Notes under the pieces: generated by a model
Told to the model about the DNA's origin: nothing
What the model saw: only the letters and a program-made list of their open reading frames with translations
Databases searched by the model: none
Shown: piece after piece, positions 1 to 13,800 of the stretch
How positions within the stretch are numbered: the first letter of the stretch is position 1
Layout: every line of letters begins with the position of its first letter
NCBI GenBank assembly: GCA_029964075.1
Contig: CM057149.1
Location: forward strand, 19,110,197-19,174,196
DNA: 64,000 nt
Reading direction: 5' to 3'
DNA from: Patiria pectinifera
Lineage: Eukaryota > Echinodermata > Asteroidea > Valvatida > Asterinidae
Translations under genes and position numbers: made by a program

Positions 1-239
1 GTATTTTTCAGACAAATTGAAGAAATGGTCAGAAAATTTGAATTTTTTTTCCTCATTCTGCCATGCTTATTTTCTCCTGCGTTCTGTAAGTTTCTGCACA
101 ACCACAAATTGTGGACTGCTGTTGTTTTTTTCCTGAAAGTCGTTTAACACCTCTTGGTGTCTTGCCTTCATACTGAGTGTACTATCGAAAATCAAAAATT
201 AATCTCATCGTCTTACATACCTTCTATTTACCTATGCAG

Positions 240-313
240 CTTTCAATGTTTCCTTGATCGTTACACTGCGGGAGCTGTCACGCATGAGACTGTGACAACT
301 GTTTCTTCAATCT
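240..313 (+). CDS. possible upstream coding exon of the adhesion GPCR
   Basis: A pyrimidine-rich tract ending in AG at 238-239 and a consensus donor (GTAAGTA) at 314 bracket 74 bases. Only one frame is open; it encodes a Thr/Ser/Val-rich stretch ending VTTVSSI, like a stalk segment before a SEA domain. The exon ends one base into a codon. Joined to the exon at 2766 by the first acceptor it would create a stop (T+AA). Joined by the second AG of the CAGAAG acceptor (exon start 2769) it stays open. Another exon in the N gap is equally possible. Inference only. Confidence 0.3.
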
Positions 314-572
314 GTAAGTATTTTTCTCCTATTGCCGGTCCTAGACGTTAAGCCTATAGTGTCCTCTTTGTAGAAGCACTGACTAACTCTACCACTTGTG
401 ACTTGGACTGGTTACCCATTTCACTGCCCGACTTTCACTTACAAGTGTCTTACCATAAGGCATAACCTTGCTCTATGGTCTTACACTGGTCTGGGAGCAG
501 TTTTGGGTCCATTTCATTGCTCTATGGTGGAAGCGATAAAGAATATCAAACGTCACGTGCAGTAGTCTGGTG

Positions 573-877
573 CAAGGGCGGATCCAGGGGGGGCCAAAGG
601 GGGCCATGGCCCCCCCAAAACGAAACCAATTTTTTTTTTTAATGTGACATCGCAATAAAGGCAGGCAATGAGTACACCACCATCTTTTCCTCAAAAAAAC
701 ATTGGTTAAAGTGGTCAGAAATTGCCTCAGATCGCACCACAGAGCATCTAGAATCCAAAAAAATTTCGGGGCCCTTAAGCGGGCCCCGAACCCCACGCCG
801 TAATTTTTTACCCACTTTTTTGGGGGGCTTAAAAAATTGTTGGCCCCCCAAAAAATTGTGTTCTGGATCCGCCCTTG
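573..877 (+). mobile_element. hAT-like short non-autonomous element, complete
   Basis: Inverted termini CAAGGGCGGATCCAG and CTGGATCCGCCCTTG enclose 305 bp with no coding capacity. The 8-bp sequence GTCTGGTG stands immediately before (565-572) and after (878-885), an exact target-site duplication of the length made by hAT transposases. The interior has G/C runs inside each end and a GGGGCCC-rich palindromic block. The same family recurs complete at 49343-49653 in the opposite orientation, and as fragments near 31425 and 33180. Confidence 0.88.
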
Positions 878-1320
878 GTCTGGTGCCGCTTGTTTCTTGT
901 ACATTCATGATACATGCGTTGGCCACAATTCAACTGTCCATGTGTACAGCGAAAGTGGAGGTTTTATTTCCATCACATTACTACTCCAGCTTATTCATCA
1001 AACTGTTTTTTTAGCCATTCTGGATCAATTGAATAGATTTCGTGTGCTTTAATTGCAACCAGCTTTACCTTATGCTTTCCCTGTCTTGATATGGGGATAT
1101 TGGGGGTTCTTTTTGGGGGACTTTGGAGCAATAATGGTAAGACACTATCCAGTTAGACACGACTCAAGTTGGAATTGCTTTAAGTCTGTATCTCAAAACA
1201 AAACAAAATGAACAAAAATTCACAAGAAGTTAGTTTACATCTTTCCAGAAGTGAGACAACCTTAACTTAAACATGCATTCCAATTTAGTGTCGCATAATA
1301 ATGCGCACACACTGTGTACA
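878..1320. other. non-coding stretch before assembly gap
   Basis: AT-rich sequence with several stops in every frame and no recognisable exon or repeat. It is probably intron of the adhesion GPCR gene. Confidence 0.4.
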
Positions 1321-1820
1321 NNNNNNNNNNNNNNNNNNNNNNNNNNNNNNNNNNNNNNNNNNNNNNNNNNNNNNNNNNNNNNNNNNNNNNNNNNNNNNNN
1401 NNNNNNNNNNNNNNNNNNNNNNNNNNNNNNNNNNNNNNNNNNNNNNNNNNNNNNNNNNNNNNNNNNNNNNNNNNNNNNNNNNNNNNNNNNNNNNNNNNNN
1501 NNNNNNNNNNNNNNNNNNNNNNNNNNNNNNNNNNNNNNNNNNNNNNNNNNNNNNNNNNNNNNNNNNNNNNNNNNNNNNNNNNNNNNNNNNNNNNNNNNNN
1601 NNNNNNNNNNNNNNNNNNNNNNNNNNNNNNNNNNNNNNNNNNNNNNNNNNNNNNNNNNNNNNNNNNNNNNNNNNNNNNNNNNNNNNNNNNNNNNNNNNNN
1701 NNNNNNNNNNNNNNNNNNNNNNNNNNNNNNNNNNNNNNNNNNNNNNNNNNNNNNNNNNNNNNNNNNNNNNNNNNNNNNNNNNNNNNNNNNNNNNNNNNNN
1801 NNNNNNNNNNNNNNNNNNNN
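1321..1820. other. assembly gap (500 N)
   Basis: Exactly 500 undetermined bases. The flanks (poly-C near 1941-1955 and a GCGCCACTG hAT-like end near 1960) suggest that repeats broke the assembly. One or more exons of the receptor may be hidden here. Confidence 0.99.
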
Positions 1821-2765
1821 GGCTGGGGGGATGGCTCAACAATGTTGCCAAAATGGTGACGCCACTTACACCCCTATTACACTACTCGAAAATAGGTCAC
1901 ATACATATCACCAAGATCAAATCGAGGGACTGAAAACAAGGCCCCCCCCCCCCCCTTGGGTGCGCCACTGCTTTGTGCGGAGCTAACAAAATTTAAATAA
2001 AAAAATTACTTTATTCGAAGAAAAAAAATCTCAACTTCTTCAAGTTGAAAATAATTTCGAGTAGGTTTGCCAAGATTGCCATGCAGCTGTCGGAATATGT
2101 TAGCTCACTGTACTTAAAGGGAATGTACAGCATTTGTTTTTGCTTCAATTTTCAGAAATAAATGGATTTGGAGGATTAATATGTTATACAAAATATTGGT
2201 AAACTGACTTGTTTCACGTTTTGGGCTTGAATATGCTGGATAAACCAAGAAAACCTATCATGTTATTGTAGTCTGCATGGTTCCCTGACCCCACTTAAGA
2301 TGAAACAGAGCAATTAATACACTTTGGGGAAGAGTAAGGTCAGGGAATCAGTCTAGCAGGCTTGTATCCCTTCTGAGGTGTGTAAATCAATTGCAAAGAA
2401 AAGTCAAAATAACTAAATATGAAAAATTAAGAACAATTTGTGAAAAAAGCCAGTTTTCTCCAACGCTGGTCGGCCGACCAGCATTGGAAAAATACAGGTT
2501 TTCTTGAAAATGTCAGCACACCAGGAGCCACGATTTCAAAGGATGCTTTAGACTGTCAGTCCCTAACAATTCAGTAAGGTATTTCGTGATAATTTGATCA
2601 TTTCGTTTTTTTATGTTTGCAAATGTTGTATTTTCCCTTTAACACTTATAGATAATGCTACAGAGGACTTCCCATTCTGCAATGTTGTTTCAAAGGGCAT
2701 AGTCTTTACTTCACTTGAAATAAAATGCATTTATACTTTCCAATATTAATCTATCCATGCTGCAG
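1821..2765. other. intronic sequence, partly repeat-derived
   Basis: No open exon is visible. About 1930-1975 holds a poly-C run followed by a hAT-like end (TGCGCCACTG). The rest is AT-rich single-copy-looking DNA that runs into a good acceptor at 2765. Confidence 0.4.
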
Positions 2766-4839
2766 AAGTAACAACTTTCAAGGTGACAATGAAGCTACTC
2801 AACCGCACCTACACGGAGGATTTGGCAGTAACAGACAGCGCTGACTTTGGGAACCTCCGATCGGAACTGGGACAAAATGTACGTTTCTCATTTTGTGGGT
2901 GGCATATTTTTCTAGCGAAACACTTCAGCGAAATTTGTGAATTTTATAATTAAAGAAGGCATTAGAGAATAGGTCCTACAAACATGTGATGAGGTGTTCT
3001 GTCAAAAAAACCACCTCTTTTGGGCAGTTGGTACCTGCCCCCCCCCTTTTTTATTTTACGGAGGCAAAGAGTCCGGGGGAAAAAATGGGTTTACATTTTA
3101 CGACGGATGTGGAAGTGCCCTTTTCCAAAAATGTAGCCCCTCCCAATCAAAATGACCGTGCTACGCCACTGGTGATGGTCTCCCAGACTAATCCCTGCCC
3201 TCAATAACTTTGGATCATTCGAAATAGGCAGTGGATGGACCGGGAACCAGTCTAGGTCTCATTCAACTCTCCTTTTCTGGCCATTGAAAGGGGTACTTGC
3301 ATGTGCACAGAGCCCATAGTCATCCAGCAGGCCTACCTGGCCATCTGAAGTTCTGCACGTCCTGCCTATTTGCATTTTCCCTCTTGTCTTACTGTATTTT
3401 GATGGCAAATAGTCCACACAGAAAAGTATTTGATAATACCGAATACCGCTATATTTTTGTGACGGTTTAATTAGGTGGACTCTCAATTTCTAATACCGCA
3501 CAAGCCAAACTTGTGCAGATTTACATGTTACAGTATAGTTTGTTGGACATACATGTATTCATAGAGAAGGGATATGAGCAAGGCAGATGAGAACTGATAG
3601 ATTCATCATGGAATACACATTTTGATATTAAATTAGAAGTACGAAAATGCTCAGAGTTTTTTTTTTTTAAGTTTCTTGCTTGAAAATAGTACTGGAGAGT
3701 AGCTGTATTAAAGTCTCATGATTCATATGTTTACATTTCTGAACAACGCATTTTGGTACCCCCTATCTTTACATTCACCTTCTGTACCCTCTGTTCTGTT
3801 TTCCCCCCTTCTTCACAGGTTGCAATTCCTGTTATGAGAAACCTGAACCCGGAACTGGCCATGGAATATAACATTGAATCTGAAATCCTTGCGTTCAGAC
3901 GTGGCAGCATCATCGCTGACGTTCTGGTTTTCTTTCGCCGATTGGGAGGGAATTGTGGGGGACCCTGCGCTTTTGGAGATTTGGCACTCCAGGAACAGTT
4001 GACAGCAGCGATTCAAGAAACACTTCAAATATCTCAGCTCATGGTGGAATCTGAGAGCATCAATGTTGTCAATTTAGGTGGGTTTAAACGTCAACAAAAT
4101 TGTGAATTTGGACATTAGCTAATACCCATCAAATGTAGATTCTTCACACGGAAATGATTTAGTTGGGAACACGCAGGCTTCATTCTTGAACATCAGTATT
4201 AATGACATCTCTAGAGTAAATAAACTTGTATTTTATACATCTGGTTCTGTTGTTCTTGCAGTGTCTTGCCTGCAAGAGGTTTACCTTGAAGGAAATCTGA
4301 CGTTCCCACAAACCAGACTTGGACAGACGGCGCAATCGCTGAACCTCTGTCCCCAGTTCACAACCCGAGGTAGCTACTTAAACCTCCTTGATTGTCACTT
4401 GTCAGTAAGGTTTACTTGAATCTTGCTTGATGGGTAACCTACAACCATCTGTGAAAGACCAACTCCTGAAACTAAATGTAAAAAGTATGAACAAGTAAGG
4501 CTGTGTACTTTCTCATATTAGTTATTAAAAATATTTCAAAACTGCATTTTAGCTCTGATATTAAATTTAAAAAAATTTAGGCACTTTAATTGTTGGAAGG
4601 ACTGTGGGAATCTTCGTTTTGATAACTTACGGCCAGTGGAACAAAAACTATGCTCCGAAGAATTTTTTGGTGTAAAATGTACTGAAATTGTTTTCATTTT
4701 CTGATTTTCTTTAGCGGGAAAGCCCCGTGCCACCAGAGACTGCGTCGGTGACTTCACATCTCAACCGCAGTGGAAACAGCCGGTCATTCTCAATTGCTTT
4801 GCGGGAGACGTCACAGAAAACCTTGATGAGCTTGCAAAA
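2766..4839 (+). CDS. adhesion GPCR exons: SEA domain and hormone-receptor domain
   Basis: The first two exons encode a SEA-type fold: FKVTMKLLNRTYTEDL, then a central part, then FRRGSIIADVLVFF, which is the typical beta-strand pattern before and after the autoproteolysis region. Exons 4262-4369 and 4715-4839 encode a cysteine-containing, tryptophan-containing segment (LNLCPQF, RDCVG, PQWKQ, LNCF) that matches a hormone-receptor domain placed just before GAIN. Several N-x-S/T sites are present. The acceptor before 2766 reads CAGAAG, so two acceptors three bases apart are possible. Confidence 0.75.
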
Positions 4840-7800
4840 GTAAGCAGTCCTCTTACTTCTAAATCTCCTTAAATGGCTGATTCTTAGTACGTGCGTTTCA
4901 GTGGCACAGTTTAGAGCAACACTCATTAACACTAGAAACACTCCTTCATCCTAACTCCCTCAGATGAGTCTACGATCATATTCAAATCGGAGGATTCAGA
5001 GCTGTGCTCTTCAAAATATATTTGAGGTTTGAACAAATTCGTAAATGTTATTAAAATGGAAAAAGTTCCTTTTTACCTATATTAGATGTTTTTTCAACCG
5101 CTGACAATACACTTTTATTTTATGTTGCTTTTGTCAGGGTTTGACTTTAGCGGTAGCCCGCTAGCCAAATACTAGTCAAAACAGCGGCGGGCTAGTCGAA
5201 CTATCCCTTAAGTAGCCCGGCTGGCGAGTCAAAAATTATTGGGATACGGCTTAGATGGAAGGACAGGAAGAAATAAATAATGAAATTCAGAAAGTAAAGG
5301 TGTATCCATTTGTGTCTAATTTTATTAACTGTTAATTATTAATTAAATGCTGACAATTTTGCCACAGGATACACGTTTTACATGTATACACATTGTTGAC
5401 TATGAGACACTCTATAAAAGAAAAACGTGGGCTAGTAAAAATGCCCGCGGGTTAGTTAAGAGTCTATTTCAGTAGCCTACCTGGCTATAGGAAAAAAAGT
5501 TAAGGTTGAACCCTGCTTTTGTGCCATAAAAGGAAAGGCCTGAATTATTGTCGTGCCACAAAAAAATAAAATGTATGCAATAACTATTCCATTACTGGGC
5601 AGATGTTTTTTTGTCCGATGTCTCATTCGAAAATGAAAAAAATAGCAATTTAAAGACAAAATCTATATAACTTTGGGAGCGGAACTCCAAACATCACAGA
5701 TAGCAACTTTAAAAACTCTACGCTTACTTGACTGGAATTGGATAGAAAAATCCCTAAAATTCATCAATTTGCCCATTGAACCCCACAGATGACCGTGACT
5801 TCTGAGAATGCTGAGGAAGTAGCCAGAGAGATGGCATTTCTGACGTCCAACGCCAGCGCCATCAGTCCCGCGGCAGTAACGTCTGTCGCAGAAATTCTGG
5901 AAAAACTGGCAGTTGCCAACAACACTTCCCCGGAGGTAAGACTGATTCAATTCGCATAATTCAATTATTGCAGTATTCGAATAAGAAAATAAATGTGTGT
6001 TTGGGAGGTGTTATAACATCATTTCGGTCCAAAAATCCAAGCAAGTCAAAAACTAGACGTTGCCAACCATTTTGTTCAACAATTTTACCTCAGGTTTTAT
6101 GAAACACCCCTCTTACTATAATATGGAATGTCCCTCCACAACTCCTTACCTTATTAGGAGATTGGCGTGAACGTCGCACGCACTGCGCGATGTTGCGCAA
6201 AACGCACCTGGGCTGGTGTTGTGTGAATTTCGGACTATGAAATACTGATTCACTGGTAGTATTGCGCATGCATACGTGAGGAACATGAACGTTCAACAAT
6301 GACGTTTAAAGACACCGGATTTCATGGGAGTCCAAATTTTATGTGACACTGGAAAAGTGTTTAAGACCAGCTAGCCATGTCTTTATCATTCGTTTAAGAC
6401 AAGCCACGTGACGGGCTCTACACCAATAGGAATGGCTAAACTGTATTAGGTATTTATGAATGTTCATTCATAAATACCTCTTGGTCGAGAGCCCGTCACG
6501 TGGCCGGTCTTAAACAGATGATAAAGACATGGCTAGCTGGTCTTAAACACTTTTCCAGTGTCACATTAAATGTGGACTCCTAAAAATCAAGTGCCTCTTA
6601 CCGTTTTATTGGTTGAATGTTCACAGTCCTCACGTAGGCATGCGCAACACTACCAGCGAGTCAGCATTTTATAGTTCTAAATTCAAAACGCAACGCCCCA
6701 GGTGCGTTCTGCGCGACATCGCGTCCATGTCGCGCAGAACATGCTACGCGCGCGTCAATCTCCATAAAAGGGTTGTTTACATCTTACTCGCCAGCTGAAC
6801 ATTCCATTATTTTGCTAGAGGGATGTTTCAAAAAGCATGAAGTGAACTTGTTGAACAAAATCAGGATTTTTTTGAACGAATTGTTTGATCTTTTTTTACC
6901 GAAATGGTATTTATGAATGGGAATAAATGTGTGCTCGGACGGTATTTATCACTCTGTTTAAGACCACTTAGAGTCTGGGTGCTGATAATTACCCTTGCCT
7001 CCGGCTCGGGTAATTATCAGCACCCAGACTCTAAGTGGTATTAAACAGAGTGATAAAAACCTCCGGAGCACACATTTATTCCCTTATTAAATACATGTTT
7101 TTTTTGTTACCGGAGAAGCATTCTTGGGTAAACATGCATCACAATACATGAGGTGATTTTCCCTTTAAAAGATACAAGGATTTTGATGTTTCTCTTTGAC
7201 TGAGCCCAGTGTAACATTATCTGGTTGATCCCTTCAAGGCAATCCATTTAATTTTGATTTTATTTCTTGTCGAGCCCAAATATCCAGAAATGTTTGATAC
7301 TCAAGATCACTCCAAACTCGTCCACGAAAAAACTTCGCTGTCAGGACCGGTAGCTCGCTTATCAGTTTTGGATGCCACAACAGATGATTGCCTTCAAATG
7401 ATTGCCTTTTCGGAGCACTTTGTGCACTTTGTACACTGATAAAAAAGCTCCAAACTAAATTGCAATGTTTACTACAAACGGGCCGATTAAACTAAATAAG
7501 ACACGATCTTAAAACGACCTTAAAACAGGCATGCAACTTTTGCTCAGATCCGCTGATTTGCTCGGTTTTTACTTCTCACAATTGCCATTACAAATTGGAA
7601 AATACTGTACATTGTCTTGTATGGTTTGGTGTTTCCTTGTTTTTTTCTAAATTCCCCAGTTGCATGCTTGTAATTGGCAATAATGTTTTTAAAATAAATG
7701 TGGAGCTTTTCAGGACTGTCAAGGAAGCGATGTGCAGGTAAACGAGAGAGAATAGCATGGTGCGGACAAAGTACCAACCACGCATTTGCAATGTGCATGG

Positions 7801-10800
7801 AATCACATGGGGACCAGTGCAGCGCAGGCAACAATTTTTCTTTATAACATGTGTGGTAGACACATCAAAGATTACTACTACTAATAAATCTGAAAATAAA
7901 AAAAAAAACCAAAAAAAAACCCCGCACACCCATTTGTTGTATTTTTTGGGCATTTTTTGTATATTTGAAACATTTATAACAATATTTCTGGGAAAAGTGC
8001 AGCTGAAGACTCTTGCAAGTTGGTGGTCCAGTGGTAAAACACGTGCAAGAAAGGTTTGGGTTCAGGTCCCACCTGGGTACGCTTGTGATGGTTTTCCTTC
8101 TCATGCCAAGGTATGCTGCAGAAGAACGTTGCTACCTTTTTTACTGACAACTTCAATCATGGCAATACTATGCTCTCATTTGAGAAAACAAATAATGGCA
8201 TTTGCCAGTAAAGGAAAGGTAGATACTTGTTGTTGTAGAGCAGTCAGGCTCAATATTGAGGTTGTGATGAGAGGAACATTTTGAAATTCTCCGACTGAGG
8301 GAATTTCATAAAGCTCAAAAGTGTCTTAACAACTAACTTAGCGTTGTGATCAGACCTTCGCAATAATTGTAAAAATAATGGGTATTATAATAGTTCTTTG
8401 AGTTCAACTGCATCCTCGTTTTATGGTGGATGCTCACAGGAAAGCTGCTTTACTACTGCCACAGCCAGTCTCCCGCTTTGAACCAATAATCCAAATTCTG
8501 GGTATCTTTGTGCGGTAGGTTGCCGTGCAAATTGTCAGGACAGTCAACAACGTCCTCCAAATTGACAACGAAACCACCTTGGATGAGGCAAGCCGTGACA
8601 ACTCTCCGTCTCGCATCGTGCTGGCCCTGGAGTCCTTTGTCACGGCGTTGCATAACAGCGGGGCCGGTAACTTCACCGAGGTACAGAGCAGCGTTGCCGT
8701 CCAGGCCCTCTCCCTTCCCCGTCGAGCCCTGTCCAATGGCCTGGGCTTTGCATCTTCCCTCGGCGACTCGGGAACAGACGATCTGACTGTCAATCAGACC
8801 TCTGTGTTCACCGAAGAGGACCTGCAATTGGAAACAGAAGCCTCGATTTTCCTTCCAGCTGAAATTCTCGAACGTATATCAGAAGGTAAAAAAAAACACC
8901 CAAAATCGTGACTGTTTTGATAAAGTGACAAATATACCCACGCAGCAAAAAATTGAGTTGTCCGCATATCTTCCACTTTGTGTAATTATTCTAATCAGTA
9001 AGTGGTGCAATGTAGTGTCTTGAAATTTGGCGGACTATGTAGAGGACATCATAAAATGTAAGAATATTCAAAATTCCAAAATTGCTTTAGATACTGGCTT
9101 TGAAAAAGATCCTGTATTTTTTTGAAATGGTGACAAAATAGGAAATACATTATTTGGACAAGTGGATACAGAAGATAAAAGAGAAGTGATAATAATTTTT
9201 ATATTTTTACCTTTGCCAGTAATCAGGGCCTGATGAACACCAATAAGTGAAGATCAAATTTTGTATCAAAATGCAGTCTCTGCATTGGCTCCCTGTTGCT
9301 CACGGGATTCAGTGCAAACTGTTACTGCTTGTTTTTCATTGCCTGCATGATTCAACTCCTGAATACAACATAGACCTATTAACTCCATATAATCCATCCA
9401 GGCGATTGAGATCTTCTGATGCTTCTTTGCTGGTTGTCCCTCACACTCACAAATCTAGAAGAATCTTTGGAACAAACTACCCCTCGCCATTCGCAATATC
9501 TCATCGCTTTCTGAATTTAAAGTTTGCCCTGAAGACCCATTTGTTTCAGATCACTCAGAATATTCTTGTTTAGTTAAATTTAATTGTTTTGTTATTTCTG
9601 ATTTGATCAAATTTTGTATTGCGCCATGGGCGTCATTTATGGCGGATACCGGCGCGTTATAAATTACCGTTATTATTATTATGTCAGACCACACAATATC
9701 AGATGTGCCAACCATGCTTCTACAGTATATGCAGTTCATGTATGCAGGGACAAAGCCATTCCAGTAGTCAAAATCAATCAACGCAAGTTACTGTTATTAA
9801 CGATTAAGGGCTCCCTGTTTTACACAAAGCAGGATTGACCAGCTGTGACCGTTTACTTGATACACTTATGCTTGATACACGTATGCTTGGACTCTAGGAA
9901 ACTGATAAGCCAGCTGTACTTACCAGTTATACTCTGGAATTTGACTAGTCACATTTTTAATGAGTAATGTGATCTGACTATTGGTGATTAATTATGTGTA
10001 TAACATGTTTAAAGGCATGGCAGGAGAACAGGAATGAAATTGACTGTTTGTGACTGTTCAGACAGCAGGAGGGTTATTGGATTATTGAACTCAAAAGCTG
10101 CCATAATCCATAAGCGCTGGTGAACCTTGCCTCAAAAGATGAAGTTCATAAGTACCAACCCTTGAAAAACCGACTGTGAATTAAATTCAAGAAGACTAAC
10201 ACTTCATCAATTCTCATGTGTATAAAACGTGGCAGGGAAACAGGAATGATTTTGTTTGATGAGTCCTGCCTCAAAAGTTGGAAGGTGGAAGCTTTGTTAT
10301 TTTTTATCAAAGTCTGTGAAGTAAATGTGAAAGTTGCCTTAATTACAACTTTCCTTTTTTTCATTTTTTCTGTCTTCCAAACCAGGCGACAGTGACCAAG
10401 TTCCGATAAGTTTCTTCCTGTATCAGAACAGCAGGCTGTTTCGTTCTCCCACGTTGAACGAAGCGACAAGGCGCGAGGACGGAGTGAGGCGAGCTGTAGG
10501 TAGCCGCGTCATCGCTGCCACTGTAGAGGGCGTCAAAATCAACAATCTGCGCATGCCCGTCACAAACGTGTTCAGTCTGCTCAATGTAAGTTAACTCTAA
10601 TAGTTGAATAGAGCATACAAGTTGACCTCAAAAACCTGGGGGATTTTATGAGAATACAGCACATCTAGGCACCATGTTTTTGTGATCCATAACGTGTGTA
10701 ACTTCCTATATATTTTTTGCATTTAGGCCTATTTTGTGTCTTGACTGGGCTCCATCCCATCGAGGGCAATAAAGGAGTATTTTGAAAGAAAATAAGGCAT

Positions 10801-13800
10801 TATAATTTGCAGCATTTTGAAAATATTGCAAAATTGGTGACTATTTTAAAATTAAAAATGTTGACCTCACTTCTGTTCACACAGACTTACACACTTATGG
10901 GGAAGACCTTTGTTTCCCTTCTTTTGTTTTCCTTTGTTCCTATTGAAATCTGAAACTCCATTTAGGGTTTCCGTTATGGGGCAGATTGATTTCTAAAGAC
11001 ATCCTTATGGGGTCTATTGTTCCATTGTGTTTTCTACCCCATAAGGAACCCTGCAGAGTTGTAACAATTCACTGTTTGTTTGTGACTCAAGTCGAGTCAA
11101 GTCATTTTAAAGAAGTGACTCAAATCGACTCGAGTCATTATAAAGAAGTGACTCGAGTCGAGGCATTTTTAAAGAAGTGACTCGAGTCGAGTCATTAGGT
11201 CAAGAAGGTCGAGCCGAGCCGAGTCAAATATTTAGCTTGAGTCAATTCGAGTCAGGAATATTGGAACACTATAAGAAATAAAGACGAGAGAAAGTCATTT
11301 GTATCACTAACAGTTAACACGAAGTGAAACTTCGATCTTATACAGGCTATCTGGTTTGGCTTTGAGTCTAGAATTTATGTTCGTTGATCGCTGACATCAA
11401 AACCAAATTGCGTTATTCAAAACTGTTTCTGACTATTTAGAAGCGAGCATGTATTTATATTTAATTTTTAAAAGGAGGGCATACATTTAGCCTGCATTCA
11501 AATCCAGGAGCTTTATAAGAAATTGCCCAAAGCCAATGATGAAATCTGGTTCCTGGATAGTATTTTGGGCGTTCCAGAACCATGAGGTTGGAGTCTGTGA
11601 CATGTTGTATGTTTGTACACAACAAGCTGCCGCTGTTCCGTACTGTATTCGCAAAGTGACGTGAACATGAATTTTGCACAGTAAGTCATTGCAAATATTT
11701 TTTTTCACAAAGTTTTGCTTTCAATTTTGGACTCAAGTCTTATTAGCCTTTGCTTGAGTTGAGTCGAGTCTTCTGATGAGAGACTCGAGTCGAGTTGAGT
11801 CATTTGCTCGCAGTTACTTGAGTCGAGTCATTTATCCATGACTCGGGTTTTTTTTCGGGAGCGGTAAGTCAGTAGGTTAGTTTCCTTTCAACTAGACCCT
11901 TTAAAAAGTGTAAGTAAACGATCCAAAACATGAAATTTTGGGGGATTTCAGGCCTTAATGCCCTTTAATGTTTTCAGGCGACCGGTGGAAATGAGACAGT
12001 CAGCAGTGCGGAGTGCGTGTTCTGGGATCTCACTCTGAATGACGGTTACGGCGATTGGTCCACCGAGGGATGCAGGAACGAATCCCTGCCCAATGGCATC
12101 ATCCGATGTCTGTGTGACCACCTAACCAGCTTTGCTGTTATTGTGGTAAGAATAGAAACACGGGCCTTGCCAGAATAATTTGAATCAGGGAGGGTTGGGG
12201 TGACTGGAAAATTGAAGAGAGATCATTATGGACACCAACATAGTCAACAAACTGTTTCCCTGGCTACTGACTGCCGAATAATTCCAAATTGGATTGAGGC
12301 TGGACATCATATGACACCTGGGGGGGGGATGCAGTTTAGTGCAGATGGACACCATTTGACACTAGTTGGACACCATTTGACCACTTGTTCGTGGGTGGGC
12401 TCTTGATTACATGTTTTTGGCGCACAGCAAAAAGCTCGGCGGGAATAAATTTCTTAAATCAATTCAGTGATAAACAATATGAATCGCCATGTGCGAGCAA
12501 CCGTAAGCACATCCACACCATGAAATAGTGCTTAAGGTTAGCACATTTTTGTGCTACAGTAAGCACATCCTTTCTGCAAACTGGGGCCAATTTCATAAAG
12601 CTGCTTTAGCACAAAATTTGCGTAAAGCTATAGTCCATCATTTGCAGCCATCCGAAAAGTAACTGATATAATTATTGTTGAAAAACATACTTGGTTGAAA
12701 GATAGTAAGGGAACTAAACTCCCTGTGAAATTATTCTTTCTGGCAAGCTGTCATTTTGAAGTAATCAACGAAAGAAGGCCTTTCCAACGGTGCGTCTTAA
12801 GATGCACCGTAGGAAAATTTAAATTAGTAGTTCATTTTGTTATTCGGCGAAGCGCGCGCAAGCATTGGCACGACGCACACGCACCCTCGGTTGCTATAAT
12901 TCGTCGGATCAGTGCGCGACATCGCGTATAGCTGCAATTCAAAACAATTCAAAACATGATTCAGCAACTTTTGATTTGAAATTGAGATCCTAGAATGCTG
13001 TTTTTCTCGGAATATACAGCTGAAGCTGAGCTGAAACTTCGTCAGGTTAGTTTTTCAGTATCCTTCATTAGATTTTGAACACTTTTGTTGCTTCAAACGA
13101 ACAAAATGCACAAATTACAAATGATGGAATATATCTTTAAGCACAAAAAACTCTGATTAATATAATCAGTTTACCAGCCCAAACTCCATGCGATTGTTAT
13201 GCTAAGTATTAAAAAAACAGCTAAATACCAGTCACAAGCAATATACATCGCATGGAGTTTGGTAGCCTGGATTATATTAAGCAAGGTTTTTTTGTGCTTA
13301 AGCCATATTTTTGCTTAAGCAGCTAGCTTGGCCCCCGCAGCGCCATGAAATTGGGCCCCGGTTCAATTTGATATTGACCCAAGCTGACTTGGCTCAAGCT
13401 GAAATGGTGTTCCTTTTTATTCTTTTCTTCTAGGACATTCATGGGCAACAGGACAGCGTCGTTTTGGATGTCATAAGCAAGATCGGCTGTGCTGTATCTG
13501 TGGTGGCTCTGATAATCACTCTGGTCACATATCTCTACAGCAAGTAAGTGCTCACAATCACAAATCACTCACGTCCCGGACTGCAGTGATACCACTTTAT
13601 TTTACAAATAAGGCTTCGCTCAGCAGAGTTGTAATGACTCGAGTCGCACAGTTTTTGGTGACTCGACTCAACTTGGGTCCCTAAGGGAAAATGACTCAAC
13701 TCGACTCAAGTCACTGCGAGCAAATGACTCGACTCGACTCGAGGAAGGCTAATAAGACTCGAGTTCCAAAAATAAAAGCAAAACTTTGCAGCAGAAAATA

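Noticed and set aside
1273-1986. Long frames spanning the N run
   Set aside because: They exist only because unknown bases contain no stops.
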